A stretch of DNA of 64,000 nt from positions 310,001-374,000 of the forward strand of contig NZ_JBNAGJ010000003.1 in the NCBI RefSeq assembly GCF_049803795.1, in the 5' to 3' direction. Origin of the DNA: Thalassobius sp002708925. GTDB taxonomy: Bacteria; Pseudomonadota; Alphaproteobacteria; Rhodobacterales; Rhodobacteraceae. Below the pieces are notes generated by a model. The model was not told where the DNA came from and did no database searches. It saw only the letters and a list, made by a program, of their open reading frames with translations. How positions within the stretch are numbered: the stretch's first letter is position 1; every line of letters begins with the position of its first letter. Below are positions 8,296 to 16,669 of the stretch, piece after piece. The position numbers and the translations under genes were made by a program.

Positions 8296-9267
8296 CTATT
8301 TCATCGCCATCGAGGCGGCGCTTTCGGGCAGTTCCTCGTCAAAGCAGCGCTGATAGAACTCGGCCACGGTCTGGCGCTCCAGCTCGTCGCATTTGTTCAG
8401 GAAGGACAGGCGGAAAGCATAGCCGACATTGCGGAAAATCTCGGCGTTCTGGGCCCAGTTGATCACGGTTCGGGGGCTCATGACCGTGGACAGATCGCCA
8501 TTCATAAAGGCCGTCCGGGTCAGATCCGCCAGGGTCACCATCTGGCTGATGGTCTTGCGGCCCTTGTCGGTATTGTAATGCGGGTTCTTGGCCAGCACGA
8601 TCGCCGTTTCGGCGTCATGCGACAGATAGTTCAGCGTGGCCACCAAAGACCAGCGGTCCATCTGCGCCTGGTTGATCTGCTGCACCCCGTGATACAGCCC
8701 GGTCGTGTCGCCCAGACCCACAGTGTTCGCGGTGGCGAACAGGCGGAAATAGGGGTTTGGCGTGATCACCTCGTTCTGGTCCAGCAGGGTCAGCTTGCCG
8801 TCGGCCTCCAGCACGCGCTGGATCACGAACATCACGTCGGCGCGGCCGGCGTCATATTCATCGAACACGATGGCGGTGGGGTTGCGCAGCGCCCAGGGCA
8901 GGATGCCCTCGTGGAATTCGGTCACCTGTTTGCCGTCGCGCAGTTTGATCGCGTCCTTGCCGATCAGGTCGATCCGGCTGATGTGGCTGTCCAGGTTCAC
9001 CCGCACACAGGGCCAGTTCAGACGCGCGGCGACTTGTTCGATATGGGTGGATTTGCCGGTGCCGTGGTAGCCCTGCACCATCACCCGCCGATTGCGCGAA
9101 AACCCGGCCAGGATGGCCAGCGTGGTATCGGGATCGAATTTGTAGGTCGGGTCCACCTCGGGCACACGCTCGGTGCGCTCGGCAAAGCCCTTCACTGTCA
9201 TATCCGTGTCGATGCCAAACACATCACGAACCGAGATGTCCTCGGTGGGTTTTGCGGTCATTTCCAT
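8296..9267 (-). CDS. cobS: Aerobic cobaltochelatase subunit CobS
   Basis: This 323-aa AAA+ ATPase is the CobS subunit of the cobalt chelatase, powering cobalt insertion with CobT and CobN. The N-terminus (SVRDVFGIDTDMTVKGF) is typical of CobS. Walker A is GYHGTGKS (about 66-73), Walker B is TAIVFDEYDAG (Asp137/Glu138), and the sensor region LFATANTVGLGD follows. The start at 9267 gives the usual family length of about 325-330; a longer reading frame begins 31 codons upstream but adds a sequence unlike the family. A strong terminator lies just downstream. The J-domain gene at 9974-10597 is on the same strand, separated by the opposite-strand msrB. Confidence 0.96.
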   Translation of the reverse strand: MEMTAKPTEDISVRDVFGIDTDMTVKGFAERTERVPEVDPTYKFDPDTTLAILAGFSRNRRVMVQGYHGTGKSTHIEQVAARLNWPCVRVNLDSHISRIDLIGKDAIKLRDGKQVTEFHEGILPWALRNPTAIVFDEYDAGRADVMFVIQRVLEADGKLTLLDQNEVITPNPYFRLFATANTVGLGDTTGLYHGVQQINQAQMDRWSLVATLNYLSHDAETAIVLAKNPHYNTDKGRKTISQMVTLADLTRTAFMNGDLSTVMSPRTVINWAQNAEIFRNVGYAFRLSFLNKCDELERQTVAEFYQRCFDEELPESAASMAMK

Positions 9268-9499
9268 GGTGCCGTTGCCTTTGCCTACGTGCTGAAATTC
9301 GGGCCGGATTGCCCGGACCCCCGAGTGGTGCAACATAAACGACCCGAGGGCAAGGGGCACGATGGATTTCCCCCGCGTCTAACTGTCCGGGGCTGGCGGC
9401 GGGGTCACTCAGACGTGAGCAGACGTGAAATATTGCGCAGTCCCCATGGGCGGAGGGCTCTGGCATAGTGGTGAGAGGCGCACGATGGGAGGGCCCGCA

Positions 9500-9973
9500 A
9501 TGAACCGACGTATGATGATCCTGGCGGGGCTGGCGTCCGGCGCTATTCGCCCTGCGCTGGCAGATAGCCAGACCTTTGAAATCACCCGCACCGATGCGCA
9601 ATGGCGGGCCATGCTGACGCCTCTGCAATACAAGGTCATGCGCCAGGAGGGGACCGAGCGGGCGGGCAGCTCGCCTCTGGATAAGCTATATGACAAAGGG
9701 GTTTACCATTGCCGCGGCTGTGATCTGCCGCTTTATGCGTCGCAGCATAAATACGATAGCGGCACCGGCTGGCCCAGTTTCTGGAAGGCCCTGCCGCAGG
9801 CGATTGGCACCAAGCCCGACCGCAAATTGCTGCGCGTGCGGACAGAATGCCATTGCCGCCGCTGCGGCAGCCACCTGGGGCATATTTTCAATGACGGTCC
9901 ACGCCCGACGGGGAAACGCCATTGCCTGAACGGCGTTTCGCTGGTGTTCAAACCGGTGCTCAAACCGGCCTGA
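9500..9973 (+). CDS. msrB: Exported peptide-methionine (R)-S-oxide reductase MsrB
   Basis: A 157-aa MsrB that reduces the R-epimer of methionine sulfoxide in proteins. The resolved features are the zinc cysteines (HCRGC and CHCRRCGSH), the substrate motif GTGWPSF and the catalytic Cys in KRHCLNGVSLVF. The N-terminus MNRRMMILAGLASGAIRPALA looks like a signal peptide with paired arginines, so the enzyme probably works in the periplasm, unlike the common cytoplasmic form. ATG 9500 has GGAGGG nine bases upstream; an in-frame ATG at 9485 lacks such a site. No MsrA is nearby. The gene converges on the J-domain gene, one base beyond the stop. Confidence 0.9.
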   Translation: MNRRMMILAGLASGAIRPALADSQTFEITRTDAQWRAMLTPLQYKVMRQEGTERAGSSPLDKLYDKGVYHCRGCDLPLYASQHKYDSGTGWPSFWKALPQAIGTKPDRKLLRVRTECHCRRCGSHLGHIFNDGPRPTGKRHCLNGVSLVFKPVLKPA

Positions 9974-10597
9974 TCACTTGAAGCTGCGGCTGTCCTTGAT
10001 CTGATCCCAGGCCCACATGACCTCTTGCAGCTGCTCTTCCTGGCTGCGGTCTCCGCCGTTCATGTCGGGGTGCAGCACCTTGATCAGCTTCTTATAGGCC
10101 TTGCGGATTTCCGCCTTGGACCAGCTGTCCTGCGCCTCAAGGATGTCGATGGCGCGGCGCTCGGTCGGGGGCAGGCGGCGCCCGCCGGTGTTGGCCTTGC
10201 CGGGGTTCTTGGTGGCGTTTTCGCCCAGCACCTGATGGGGGTCTTCGATGCCCAGACGGGCCCAGGCGCGGGCCTCGGGGTCGCCCATGGGGCGGGTCTG
10301 ACGTTCCCAGACCTTATCCTTGGACATCTGCGCGTTCAGCTCGGCCTCGGTCGTGCCGTCGAAGAAGCTCCATTTCTGGTTATATTCGCGGACGTGATCC
10401 TTACAGAACCAGTAGAATTCATCCAGAACATCGGGCGCCTTGGGCGCGCGGTATTTTCCGGCCTCGTTACAGCCTTCGTGTTCGCACACACGCTGAGACG
10501 TCTCGAATTCGCCAGACATCCCACGCCGTCCGCGCGGGTTTTTCTTCTTGGCCGACGAAACGGACATGTCGAACCCAAAGGGATCGGATTTAGCCAT
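9974..10597 (-). CDS. J-domain (DnaJ-like) protein
   Basis: A 207-aa protein with a J domain at its C-terminal end (about 145-205); the HPD motif that stimulates DnaK ATPase is at 176-178 (KVLHPDMNGG). The N-terminal half lacks the DnaJ G/F and zinc-finger regions but contains a possible small metal site, C38-x4-C43 and C65-x2-H68 (CEHEGC, FCKDH). It is a J-protein of the type found in many alphaproteobacteria rather than DnaJ itself; client and role are unknown. It is encoded near cobS on the same strand, with msrB between them on the other strand, and its start has an AGGTG-type site. Confidence 0.9.
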   Translation of the reverse strand: MAKSDPFGFDMSVSSAKKKNPRGRRGMSGEFETSQRVCEHEGCNEAGKYRAPKAPDVLDEFYWFCKDHVREYNQKWSFFDGTTEAELNAQMSKDKVWERQTRPMGDPEARAWARLGIEDPHQVLGENATKNPGKANTGGRRLPPTERRAIDILEAQDSWSKAEIRKAYKKLIKVLHPDMNGGDRSQEEQLQEVMWAWDQIKDSRSFK

Positions 10598-10721
10598 GGG
10601 GTCACCTCTTCGACTCGGACGGTGGAGTGTAGACTTTTTGACGCCGAGTTGAAGGGGCAGAAGGGAAAAATTTCTGTGAAAAAAGCTCGGGTCTGGCGGG
10701 GAATGCTGCGGAGAGAAAAGT

Positions 10722-11252
10722 TTAACTGTCTGTATTCGTGTCTGATTTCATGCGGTCCGCAGAAAGAGCGGTTTGTGGCGCCTGGGCCGTTTTCAGCCGC
10801 TGGGCGCGTGCGCTTAATACGCTGGACACGGGGGCATCCAGATCCCCGGTATCCTCGACACCATTGTCGCTGGCGGTGGCAAAGAAGCTGCCGGGGGTTT
10901 CGTCGGGTGTCTCTTTGTCCTGCGCCGAGGGCCGTGCAGAGGGGGTCGCAGGGGCGGGCAGCTCAGCCGGGGCTGCGGGCGCATCCAGAAGACGCGGCCG
11001 GAACGGTTCCAATCCGGCCTGCGCAGGACGGCGGAACACCAGCACATTGCGATAGACGGTGCTGGTGTTGGTCAGGCCGTGGCGCTCTTCGGCGGGCAGG
11101 GTTTCGGCGCGCTGATATTCCCAACCATCCTCGGCCATCTGGTTCATCAGCACCTGTAGCGCATGGGCAAACCGGGCCTCGTGCCCGCGCACGCCCTTGG
11201 CTTTCTGTCCTTTGACCGGGGCAGGAACGACCCTGTACTCGTATGTCGGCAT
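10722..11252 (-). CDS. DUF4177 domain protein with disordered tail
   Basis: A 176-aa protein. Residues 1-75 (MPTYEYRVVPAPVKG, then LNQMAEDGWEYQRAETLP and VYRNVLVFRRP) match the short DUF4177 domain, which has no established function. The rest is rich in Pro, Ala, Ser and Thr, looks disordered, and has no signal or membrane segment. It lies downstream of the thioesterase gene on the same strand, 66 bases away. No good ribosome site is visible before the ATG at 11252. Confidence 0.75.
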   Translation of the reverse strand: MPTYEYRVVPAPVKGQKAKGVRGHEARFAHALQVLMNQMAEDGWEYQRAETLPAEERHGLTNTSTVYRNVLVFRRPAQAGLEPFRPRLLDAPAAPAELPAPATPSARPSAQDKETPDETPGSFFATASDNGVEDTGDLDAPVSSVLSARAQRLKTAQAPQTALSADRMKSDTNTDS

Positions 11253-11318
11253 TATTTATGTCCGTGCTCGAAATCCCCCCAACAATATCAGCAGTTTGCA
11301 AAAAGGCAAAAGCCGAAG

Positions 11319-11798
11319 TCATGCTTTGCGGATTCCCAGGGGCAGGCCGACGAAATCGGGGGTGGGGCAGTCTTTGTGCGCCTCCAGCATGGTCTGCACC
11401 TTGTCGGCCACATCGGCGGGGTAGGGGGCGACCCGCGGGCCGCTCATGTCGATATGCAGCGTCACGCCTTCGCCCGTGGCGGACAGCCAGCCATCCGCGT
11501 GATACAGCCACTGGGCAAAGTGGAATTTCTTGGCGTCACTGTCCAGCAACTGAAACCCGACGCGCACCTTGTCACCGACATGCAGCTCGCGCAGGTAGCG
11601 CAGGCGGAAATCAGCGGTATAGGTGGTGTGTTTGCGCGTGGCCGCATAATCGGGGCCAAAGCCCATCAGAATAAACGCCTCATCCACGCCGCGATCAAAC
11701 AACACGTTGTAATAGGCCATGTTCAGATGGCCGTTATAGTCGATCCATTCGGGCAGAACTTCCATTTCCGAGGACATGAACGGGGCCTGATGCTGCAT
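11319..11798 (-). CDS. Hot-dog fold acyl-CoA thioesterase (4HBT family)
   Basis: A 159-aa hot-dog thioesterase. The motif WIDYNGHLNMAYYNVLFDRG holds the conserved Asp, Asn and Tyr of the 4-hydroxybenzoyl-CoA thioesterase family. Members like this hydrolyse short-chain or betainyl-CoA thioesters in Rhodobacteraceae, sometimes near carnitine genes, but no carnitine genes are seen here, so the substrate is open. ATG 11798 follows GAGAGGG with good spacing; the longer in-frame reading adds an unlikely Trp-rich leader. The neighbours upstream and downstream have unrelated functions. Confidence 0.85.
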   Translation of the reverse strand: MQHQAPFMSSEMEVLPEWIDYNGHLNMAYYNVLFDRGVDEAFILMGFGPDYAATRKHTTYTADFRLRYLRELHVGDKVRVGFQLLDSDAKKFHFAQWLYHADGWLSATGEGVTLHIDMSGPRVAPYPADVADKVQTMLEAHKDCPTPDFVGLPLGIRKA

Positions 11799-11869
11799 GA
11801 ATTCCCTCTCCCATAGGTGCTGAGTCAGGGGCAGCGTAGACAAGCGCGCGGGCCAAGGCCAGAGCCACA

Positions 11870-12841
11870 TTAGCGGCGCAGCGATTTCACCAGCGCCTTC
11901 AACCGTTCCCCCATGGGCAGATAGGGCGCAATCTGGCGGGCGTTCTGTGCATCCAGTTTTGCGGCGCGCGGAATGTCCTGCGCGGGGATCAGCTCAAACC
12001 CCAGTTTTTGCGCCACTTCGGCGCGTTTGCGCGCATAGTCGCGGATCTGATGATGGCGCAATCCGTCGATTTGGTATTTCTGCCCCGGCAAGGCGCAAAT
12101 CTGAGCGATCTTCTGAGGCTGACGCCGCCCGGACCCAATCGGATTTTTGATGTTATACAGGTACATAGCCCGCACAGCCCGATCCGAGAGCGATTCATTT
12201 TCATGGGTTTCGCTCAGGCCCAGCGTGTCGAAATCCACCAGCCCGAATGCACGCAGCAGACTGTTGCACATGCCTTGTTTGGTGGCATGTTCGAATTTCA
12301 GAAAATGGCTGTGCTGGGTGCCGAATTCAGAGGCGATTCGCAGAGGAAACGCGTGGATGCGCCGCACGGATGCTTCGTAGGTTGAGGGGCGAAAAAACCG
12401 CCCGACCTTGGCCATCTGCTGACTGTTCGAGGCAATCCAGGGCAGCAGTTCACGGTAATAATACAGCGCGTGGACCTGGCCATATTGGGCCAGGGCCCGG
12501 TGAATGCGTGCCAGCTCTTTGGGGTCCAGAAGGCACAGAAATTCGCTGGACAGAATGGCCGTACCGCTAAGCCCGGCCAGTTGCGTGAACAGCTTGTCGC
12601 GGACCTGCGCGTCGCGCGCCTGAATGTCGGACAGGGACAGGCCCGCCCGCCGGTTCCGATAGTTCCGGGTCGGGTCTGTCATGAAGGCCGAATCGAGATG
12701 CGGATACGGCCCGGAAGACCCCAGAAAATGAATCCCATGACGGGCCAGCGTCTCTTTGTGTGCAAAGAGGTTTTTTTGGATCGAGGTCGAGCCCGTTTTA
12801 TGCGGGCCAAGATGCAGAATGATCTTCAGATCCTGGCCCAT
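11870..12841 (-). CDS. Sulfotransferase-like P-loop protein
   Basis: A 323-aa protein whose N-terminus IILHLGPHKTGSTSIQ is the 5'-phosphosulfate-binding loop of PAPS-dependent sulfotransferases. The later AILSSEFLC segment fits the 3'-phosphate-binding region, where a serine contacts PAPS. Members of this group decorate surface polysaccharides, lipids or small molecules, but the acceptor cannot be read from the sequence. No signal peptide or membrane helix is seen. The gene begins 15 bases after gatB on the same strand, a link that probably reflects compact packing more than shared function. No other surface-polysaccharide gene is adjacent. Confidence 0.7.
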   Translation of the reverse strand: MGQDLKIILHLGPHKTGSTSIQKNLFAHKETLARHGIHFLGSSGPYPHLDSAFMTDPTRNYRNRRAGLSLSDIQARDAQVRDKLFTQLAGLSGTAILSSEFLCLLDPKELARIHRALAQYGQVHALYYYRELLPWIASNSQQMAKVGRFFRPSTYEASVRRIHAFPLRIASEFGTQHSHFLKFEHATKQGMCNSLLRAFGLVDFDTLGLSETHENESLSDRAVRAMYLYNIKNPIGSGRRQPQKIAQICALPGQKYQIDGLRHHQIRDYARKRAEVAQKLGFELIPAQDIPRAAKLDAQNARQIAPYLPMGERLKALVKSLRR

Positions 12842-12855
12842 CTGCGTATTCGCCC

Positions 12856-14370
12856 TTACAGGCCCAGCTTCTGTTTGACCAGCTGGTTCACCGCCGCCGG
12901 GTTGGCCTTGCCGCCCGTCGCCTTCATGACCTGGCCGACAAACCAGCCTGCAAGTTTCGGATTTTGCTGAGCTTTTTCGACCTGAGCGGGGTTGGCGGCG
13001 ATCACCTCATCCACGGCGGCCTCGATCGCGCCGGTGTCGGTGACCTGTTTCATGCCGCGCTCTTCGACGATCTGAGCGGGGTCGCCGCCTTCGGTATAGA
13101 CGATCTCGAACAGTTCCTTGGCGATCTTGCCGCTGATGTCCCCGGCCTTGATCAGCTTCACGATTCCAGCCAGCTGCGCGGGGGAAACCGGGCTTTCGGT
13201 GATGTCGTGATCTTCCTTTTTCAGGCGGCCGAACAGTTCGTTGATAACCCAGTTCGCGGCCAGTTTGCCATCGCCTGCGGTGGCTGCGACCTCTTCAAAG
13301 AAGGCGGCATTGGGCACTTCGGCGGTCAGCACGCTGGCGTCATATTCGGACAGGCCGAAACCCTCCATGAAGCGGGCTTTTTTCGCGTCGGGCAATTCGG
13401 GCAGGCTGGCGGCGATGTCATCCACCCAGCCCTGTTCGATCTCCAGCGGCAGCAGATCGGGATCGGGGAAGTAGCGGTAATCATGCGCATCTTCCTTGGA
13501 CCGCATCGAGCGGGTCTCGTTCTTGTCGGGGTCGTACAGGCGGGTTTCCTGCACCACTTCACCGCCGGCCTCGACGATGGAGATCTGGCGGCGTGCCTCG
13601 ACCTCGATCGCGGCCTGGATGAACCGCATCGAGTTCATGTTCTTGATCTCGCAGCGCGTGCCCAAGTGGCTGAAATCCTGCGTTTCCATGTATTTTTCGT
13701 ACTGGCCGGGGCGGCAGATGGACACGTTCACATCCGCGCGCAGGCTGCCGTTTTGCATATTGCCATCGCAGGTGCCCAGATAGCGCAGGATCTGGCGCAG
13801 CTTGGTGACATAGGCGGCGGCCTCTTCGGGGCCGCGGATGTCGGGGCGGCTGACGATCTCCATCAGGGCGACGCCGGTGCGGTTCAGGTCCACGAAGGAC
13901 ATGTTGGGATCCATGTCATGCACGGATTTGCCCGCGTCCTGTTCCAGGTGGATGCGTTCCACACGTACCAGACGCGCGACGCCGGGGCCCATGTCCACCA
14001 GAATCTCGCCCTCGCCCACGATGGGGTGATAGAGCTGCGAAATCTGATAGCCCTGCGGCAAATCCGGGTAGAAATAGTTTTTCCGGTCGAAGGCGGATTT
14101 CAGGTTGATTTCGGCCTTCAGGCCCAGCCCGGTGCGCACGGCCTGTTCGACGCAGAATTCGTTGATCACGGGCAACATGCCGGGCATGGCCGCGTCCACA
14201 AAGGCGACATTTGCGTTCGGTTCCGCGCCGAATTTGGTGGACGCCCCCGAGAACAGTTTCGCATTCGAGCTGACCTGCGCATGGACCTCCATGCCGATCA
14301 CCAGCTCCCAATCGTGTTTGGCGCCGGCAATCACCTTGGGTTTCGGGGTCTCATATGTCAGGTCCAGCAT
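12856..14370 (-). CDS. gatB: Asp-tRNA(Asn)/Glu-tRNA(Gln) amidotransferase subunit B
   Basis: This 504-aa protein is GatB of the GatCAB complex, which converts mischarged Glu-tRNA(Gln) (and Asp-tRNA(Asn)) to the correct amidated form using ammonia from GatA. Typical elements are WELVIGMEVHAQVSSNAKLF, PGMLPVINEFCVEQAV, NRKN-like FDRKNYFYPDLPQGYQIS and the YqeY-type C-terminal tRNA-binding domain ending in MKATGGKANPAAVNQLV. The kinase-like catalytic cradle and the C-terminal helical domain are both complete. The chosen ATG at 14370 follows AAGGG; an ATG eight codons earlier is less likely. gatA and gatC are not next to it. Confidence 0.98.
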   Translation of the reverse strand: MLDLTYETPKPKVIAGAKHDWELVIGMEVHAQVSSNAKLFSGASTKFGAEPNANVAFVDAAMPGMLPVINEFCVEQAVRTGLGLKAEINLKSAFDRKNYFYPDLPQGYQISQLYHPIVGEGEILVDMGPGVARLVRVERIHLEQDAGKSVHDMDPNMSFVDLNRTGVALMEIVSRPDIRGPEEAAAYVTKLRQILRYLGTCDGNMQNGSLRADVNVSICRPGQYEKYMETQDFSHLGTRCEIKNMNSMRFIQAAIEVEARRQISIVEAGGEVVQETRLYDPDKNETRSMRSKEDAHDYRYFPDPDLLPLEIEQGWVDDIAASLPELPDAKKARFMEGFGLSEYDASVLTAEVPNAAFFEEVAATAGDGKLAANWVINELFGRLKKEDHDITESPVSPAQLAGIVKLIKAGDISGKIAKELFEIVYTEGGDPAQIVEERGMKQVTDTGAIEAAVDEVIAANPAQVEKAQQNPKLAGWFVGQVMKATGGKANPAAVNQLVKQKLGL

Positions 14371-14421
14371 CGTATCCGCCCTTTGTCGCAGCATTTCTGT
14401 GCGTTCTAGGACAGGGGTGCC

Positions 14422-14453
14422 AAAGGGGCAAGGGGTGCAGTGCCCTTTGCCCC
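14422..14453 (-). terminator. Probable terminator between the 435-aa gene and gatB
   Basis: An 11-base imperfect stem (14425-14435 with 14443-14453, one mismatch) with a 7-base loop and three T on the minus strand, 8 bases after the upstream gene's stop. The T-run is short, so termination may be partial. Confidence 0.5.
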
Positions 14454-14460
14454 CCAGGCG

Positions 14461-15768
14461 TCAGGCCCGAGGCAGGATTTGGGGGCCTTTTTCACCGAAA
14501 ACGACACGCGCGCCGTTCCGGATATCGGTTTCAAAATGCCGGGCGATGCGGCGAAAGGCGCTGCCTTTGCCTTTTTCGGCCAGCTGTTCGTTATACACCA
14601 GGTCTTCTTCGGTCATCGAATCCCGCTCGGCCAGGGCCCAGACCAGGGGGTGCACCTCGCGCAGGTGTTCGTTCAGGATCCAGTCGAAGGCGGCGCGCAG
14701 GGCGTCGATCTGCGGCTGGTGCTCAGAGCTGCGAAGGCGCGCGTTATGCATCGTTACCGCGCAAAACGCCGCAAAAAGGTTCGCCGTATGCTGATCGTCC
14801 CGCCGTTGCAGAATGTGGTGCATCCCTTCGATGAACAGATCGGGGTCCATCAGGTCCAGCACCTGAGCATCCAGCCGCAGGGCATCCAGACAGGTCCAGG
14901 TATAGCCGCCGGCCCCCCAGACATCTTCGGTCAGGGCGGTCATTCGGCGGGCCTGCACCTCTAGCTGCTGATACGAGCCGAACCAGCGCGGCAGCATATA
15001 CCGGCCAAAGGCGCGCATGTGGCTGGGGTTGTGCGGGTCCAGATCAATCAGGTCTTCGTAATCGTCCACCACACGGGTTTGTGGCGTTTGCTGCGCGGGC
15101 AGCAGCGCGCAGCGCGCCGCGGCCAGAGCAGGGCTGTTCTGCTCGAACGCATCGAATCTGTCCAGAATCTCGGCTGCGCTGCTCATCAGGGCGTGAAATG
15201 CCTTGGCGCGTGGCTTCGAGGGTTCGGATTTCGGCTCGATCCCATGAAAGGCCCAGGCCAGATCCTGCAAAGCCTGCAACACCACCAGAGCAACGCCGTA
15301 ATCCTTGGGGCAATCCTCCAGCGCGTATTCCAGATGGGCCAGCGCGGGCAGGTCTTCGACATCTGCGGGGTTGATGCGGCCGGCCTTGATCTGACGGATC
15401 AGGGGCTCGACCACATCGGCGCGCGCGCCATAGGATAGCAGATCGGCCAGCGGCATGTCTGCGGCGGTCCGGGCGCGTTTGCGATCGTGATGGCGCAGTT
15501 CCTGGCCCAGCTCTTCCCACATGTCCTGACGGGCCAGAAATTGCCCGCGCGAGATCACATATTCGCGCCGCGATTGTTCCTTGCTGGTGGTGGTCACGGG
15601 GATGTCCAGCGCGCGTTGCAGGCGGATCGGCATCGGTCCGGGGGGCGGCAGCGGCAGCGGCTGCGCTGCCTGAGTTTCGCCGCCGGTGCGATCCAGGCGG
15701 GGGGGGCGTCGAAACAGACGCGCAGAGCCCAGGTTCAGGCGGGCTGGGGTTTTTAACAGGCTTTTCAT
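14461..15768 (-). CDS. Conserved-looking 435-aa protein of unknown function
   Basis: A 435-aa soluble protein that I cannot assign to a family. The first 60 residues are Pro/Arg/Leu-rich and probably disordered. The rest is strongly helical, with a repeat-like pattern (ALEDCPKDYGVALVVLQALQ, LFIEGMHHILQRRDDQHTANL, AAFDWILNEHLREVHPLVWA), which suggests an alpha-helical repeat or scaffold. No catalytic motif, signal peptide or membrane segment is evident. It starts at an ATG after a 139-base gap and ends before a probable terminator upstream of gatB. Codon use and GC content look like its neighbours. Confidence 0.75.
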   Translation of the reverse strand: MKSLLKTPARLNLGSARLFRRPPRLDRTGGETQAAQPLPLPPPGPMPIRLQRALDIPVTTTSKEQSRREYVISRGQFLARQDMWEELGQELRHHDRKRARTAADMPLADLLSYGARADVVEPLIRQIKAGRINPADVEDLPALAHLEYALEDCPKDYGVALVVLQALQDLAWAFHGIEPKSEPSKPRAKAFHALMSSAAEILDRFDAFEQNSPALAAARCALLPAQQTPQTRVVDDYEDLIDLDPHNPSHMRAFGRYMLPRWFGSYQQLEVQARRMTALTEDVWGAGGYTWTCLDALRLDAQVLDLMDPDLFIEGMHHILQRRDDQHTANLFAAFCAVTMHNARLRSSEHQPQIDALRAAFDWILNEHLREVHPLVWALAERDSMTEEDLVYNEQLAEKGKGSAFRRIARHFETDIRNGARVVFGEKGPQILPRA

Positions 15769-15907
15769 TCCAAATCGGGTGTCCAGGTGTGTGCATCCCT
15801 AAACAACCAAGAGTTTTGGGCCGAAACATGGCCAAGTCGGGCAGGTTTTCGGGTAAAAGCGTGTATTGATTGCGCAGAATCGCCCTTGGGTGGTGTTTTT
15901 GGGTGGG

Positions 15908-16645
15908 CTAGCGCCCTCCGGTGACGTCGAGTAAACTTTTGGTCACATAAGAGGCCCTGTCGGACAGCAGCCACAGCACGGATTCGGCCACCTCTTCGGC
16001 AGAGCCGGGGCGGCCCAACGGGATGCTATGGCCGAGTCTGTCCAGCCGGTCCGGATCGCCGCCCTTTGCGTGGATCGCGGTGTCGATCAGGCCGGGCCGG
16101 ACGGAATTGACGCGGATTCCCTCGGGCGCCAGCTCATCGGCCAGGCCCAGGGTCAGCGTGTCGATTGCGCCTTTGGTTGCGGCATAATCGATGTACTGGT
16201 TGGCCGCTCCCAGCCGCGCCGCCGCAGAAGAGATATTCACGATATGCCCCGGAACGCCGCAGCGGCGCATATGGGCCACGGCCTTTTGCGTGGTCAGGAT
16301 CGTGCCGATCACATTGACGGAAAACATCGTCTGCAAGCGCCTGGCCGTCAGATCCGCAAGCGCCGCCTTCTCCCCCACGATCCCGGCGTTATTGACCAGG
16401 TGAATCGGCAAATCCTGGGGCAGATCCGCGAACAGGGCCTCTATCTGTGCCTCGGACGTGACATCGCACTGGTAGACCCGTGCCTCTTGCCCCCGCGCCG
16501 CAACATCCTGCGCCACCTGCCGGGCCGCGCGCGCGTCACTGCGATAGGTCAGGATGACGTCATGGCCTTCTTGTGCGGCCAGACGGGCGCAGGCAGCCCC
16601 AATGCCGGTGCTGGCCCCGGTAATCACAATGGTGTGCTGTGTCAT
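15908..16645 (-). CDS. SDR family NAD(P)-dependent oxidoreductase
   Basis: A 245-aa classical short-chain dehydrogenase/reductase. The cofactor loop TGASTGIGAACA, the NNAG motif, catalytic Ser in VNISSAAARLG and the YxxxK motif (YAATKGA) are all present. The C-terminal VTGG motif closes the fold. A tyrosine follows the glycine-rich strand (ILTYRSD), which often indicates NADP(H) preference. The family resembles glucose-1-dehydrogenase/FabG-like reductases, and the substrate is unknown. ATG 16645 follows AAGGAG; the earlier in-frame ATG has no such site. A small membrane protein gene lies 24 bases upstream. Confidence 0.9.
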   Translation of the reverse strand: MTQHTIVITGASTGIGAACARLAAQEGHDVILTYRSDARAARQVAQDVAARGQEARVYQCDVTSEAQIEALFADLPQDLPIHLVNNAGIVGEKAALADLTARRLQTMFSVNVIGTILTTQKAVAHMRRCGVPGHIVNISSAAARLGAANQYIDYAATKGAIDTLTLGLADELAPEGIRVNSVRPGLIDTAIHAKGGDPDRLDRLGHSIPLGRPGSAEEVAESVLWLLSDRASYVTKSLLDVTGGR

Positions 16646-16669
16646 CTCGCTCTCCTTTGAGCCAGACAA

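Noticed and set aside
9268..9499. Cobalamin riboswitch ahead of cobS
   Set aside because: The 232 bases upstream of cobS lack a recognisable B12-box sequence or paired core that I can identify by eye.
12964..14409. A 481-codon frame opposite gatB
   Set aside because: Antisense shadow of a conserved housekeeping gene; no motif and no ribosome site.
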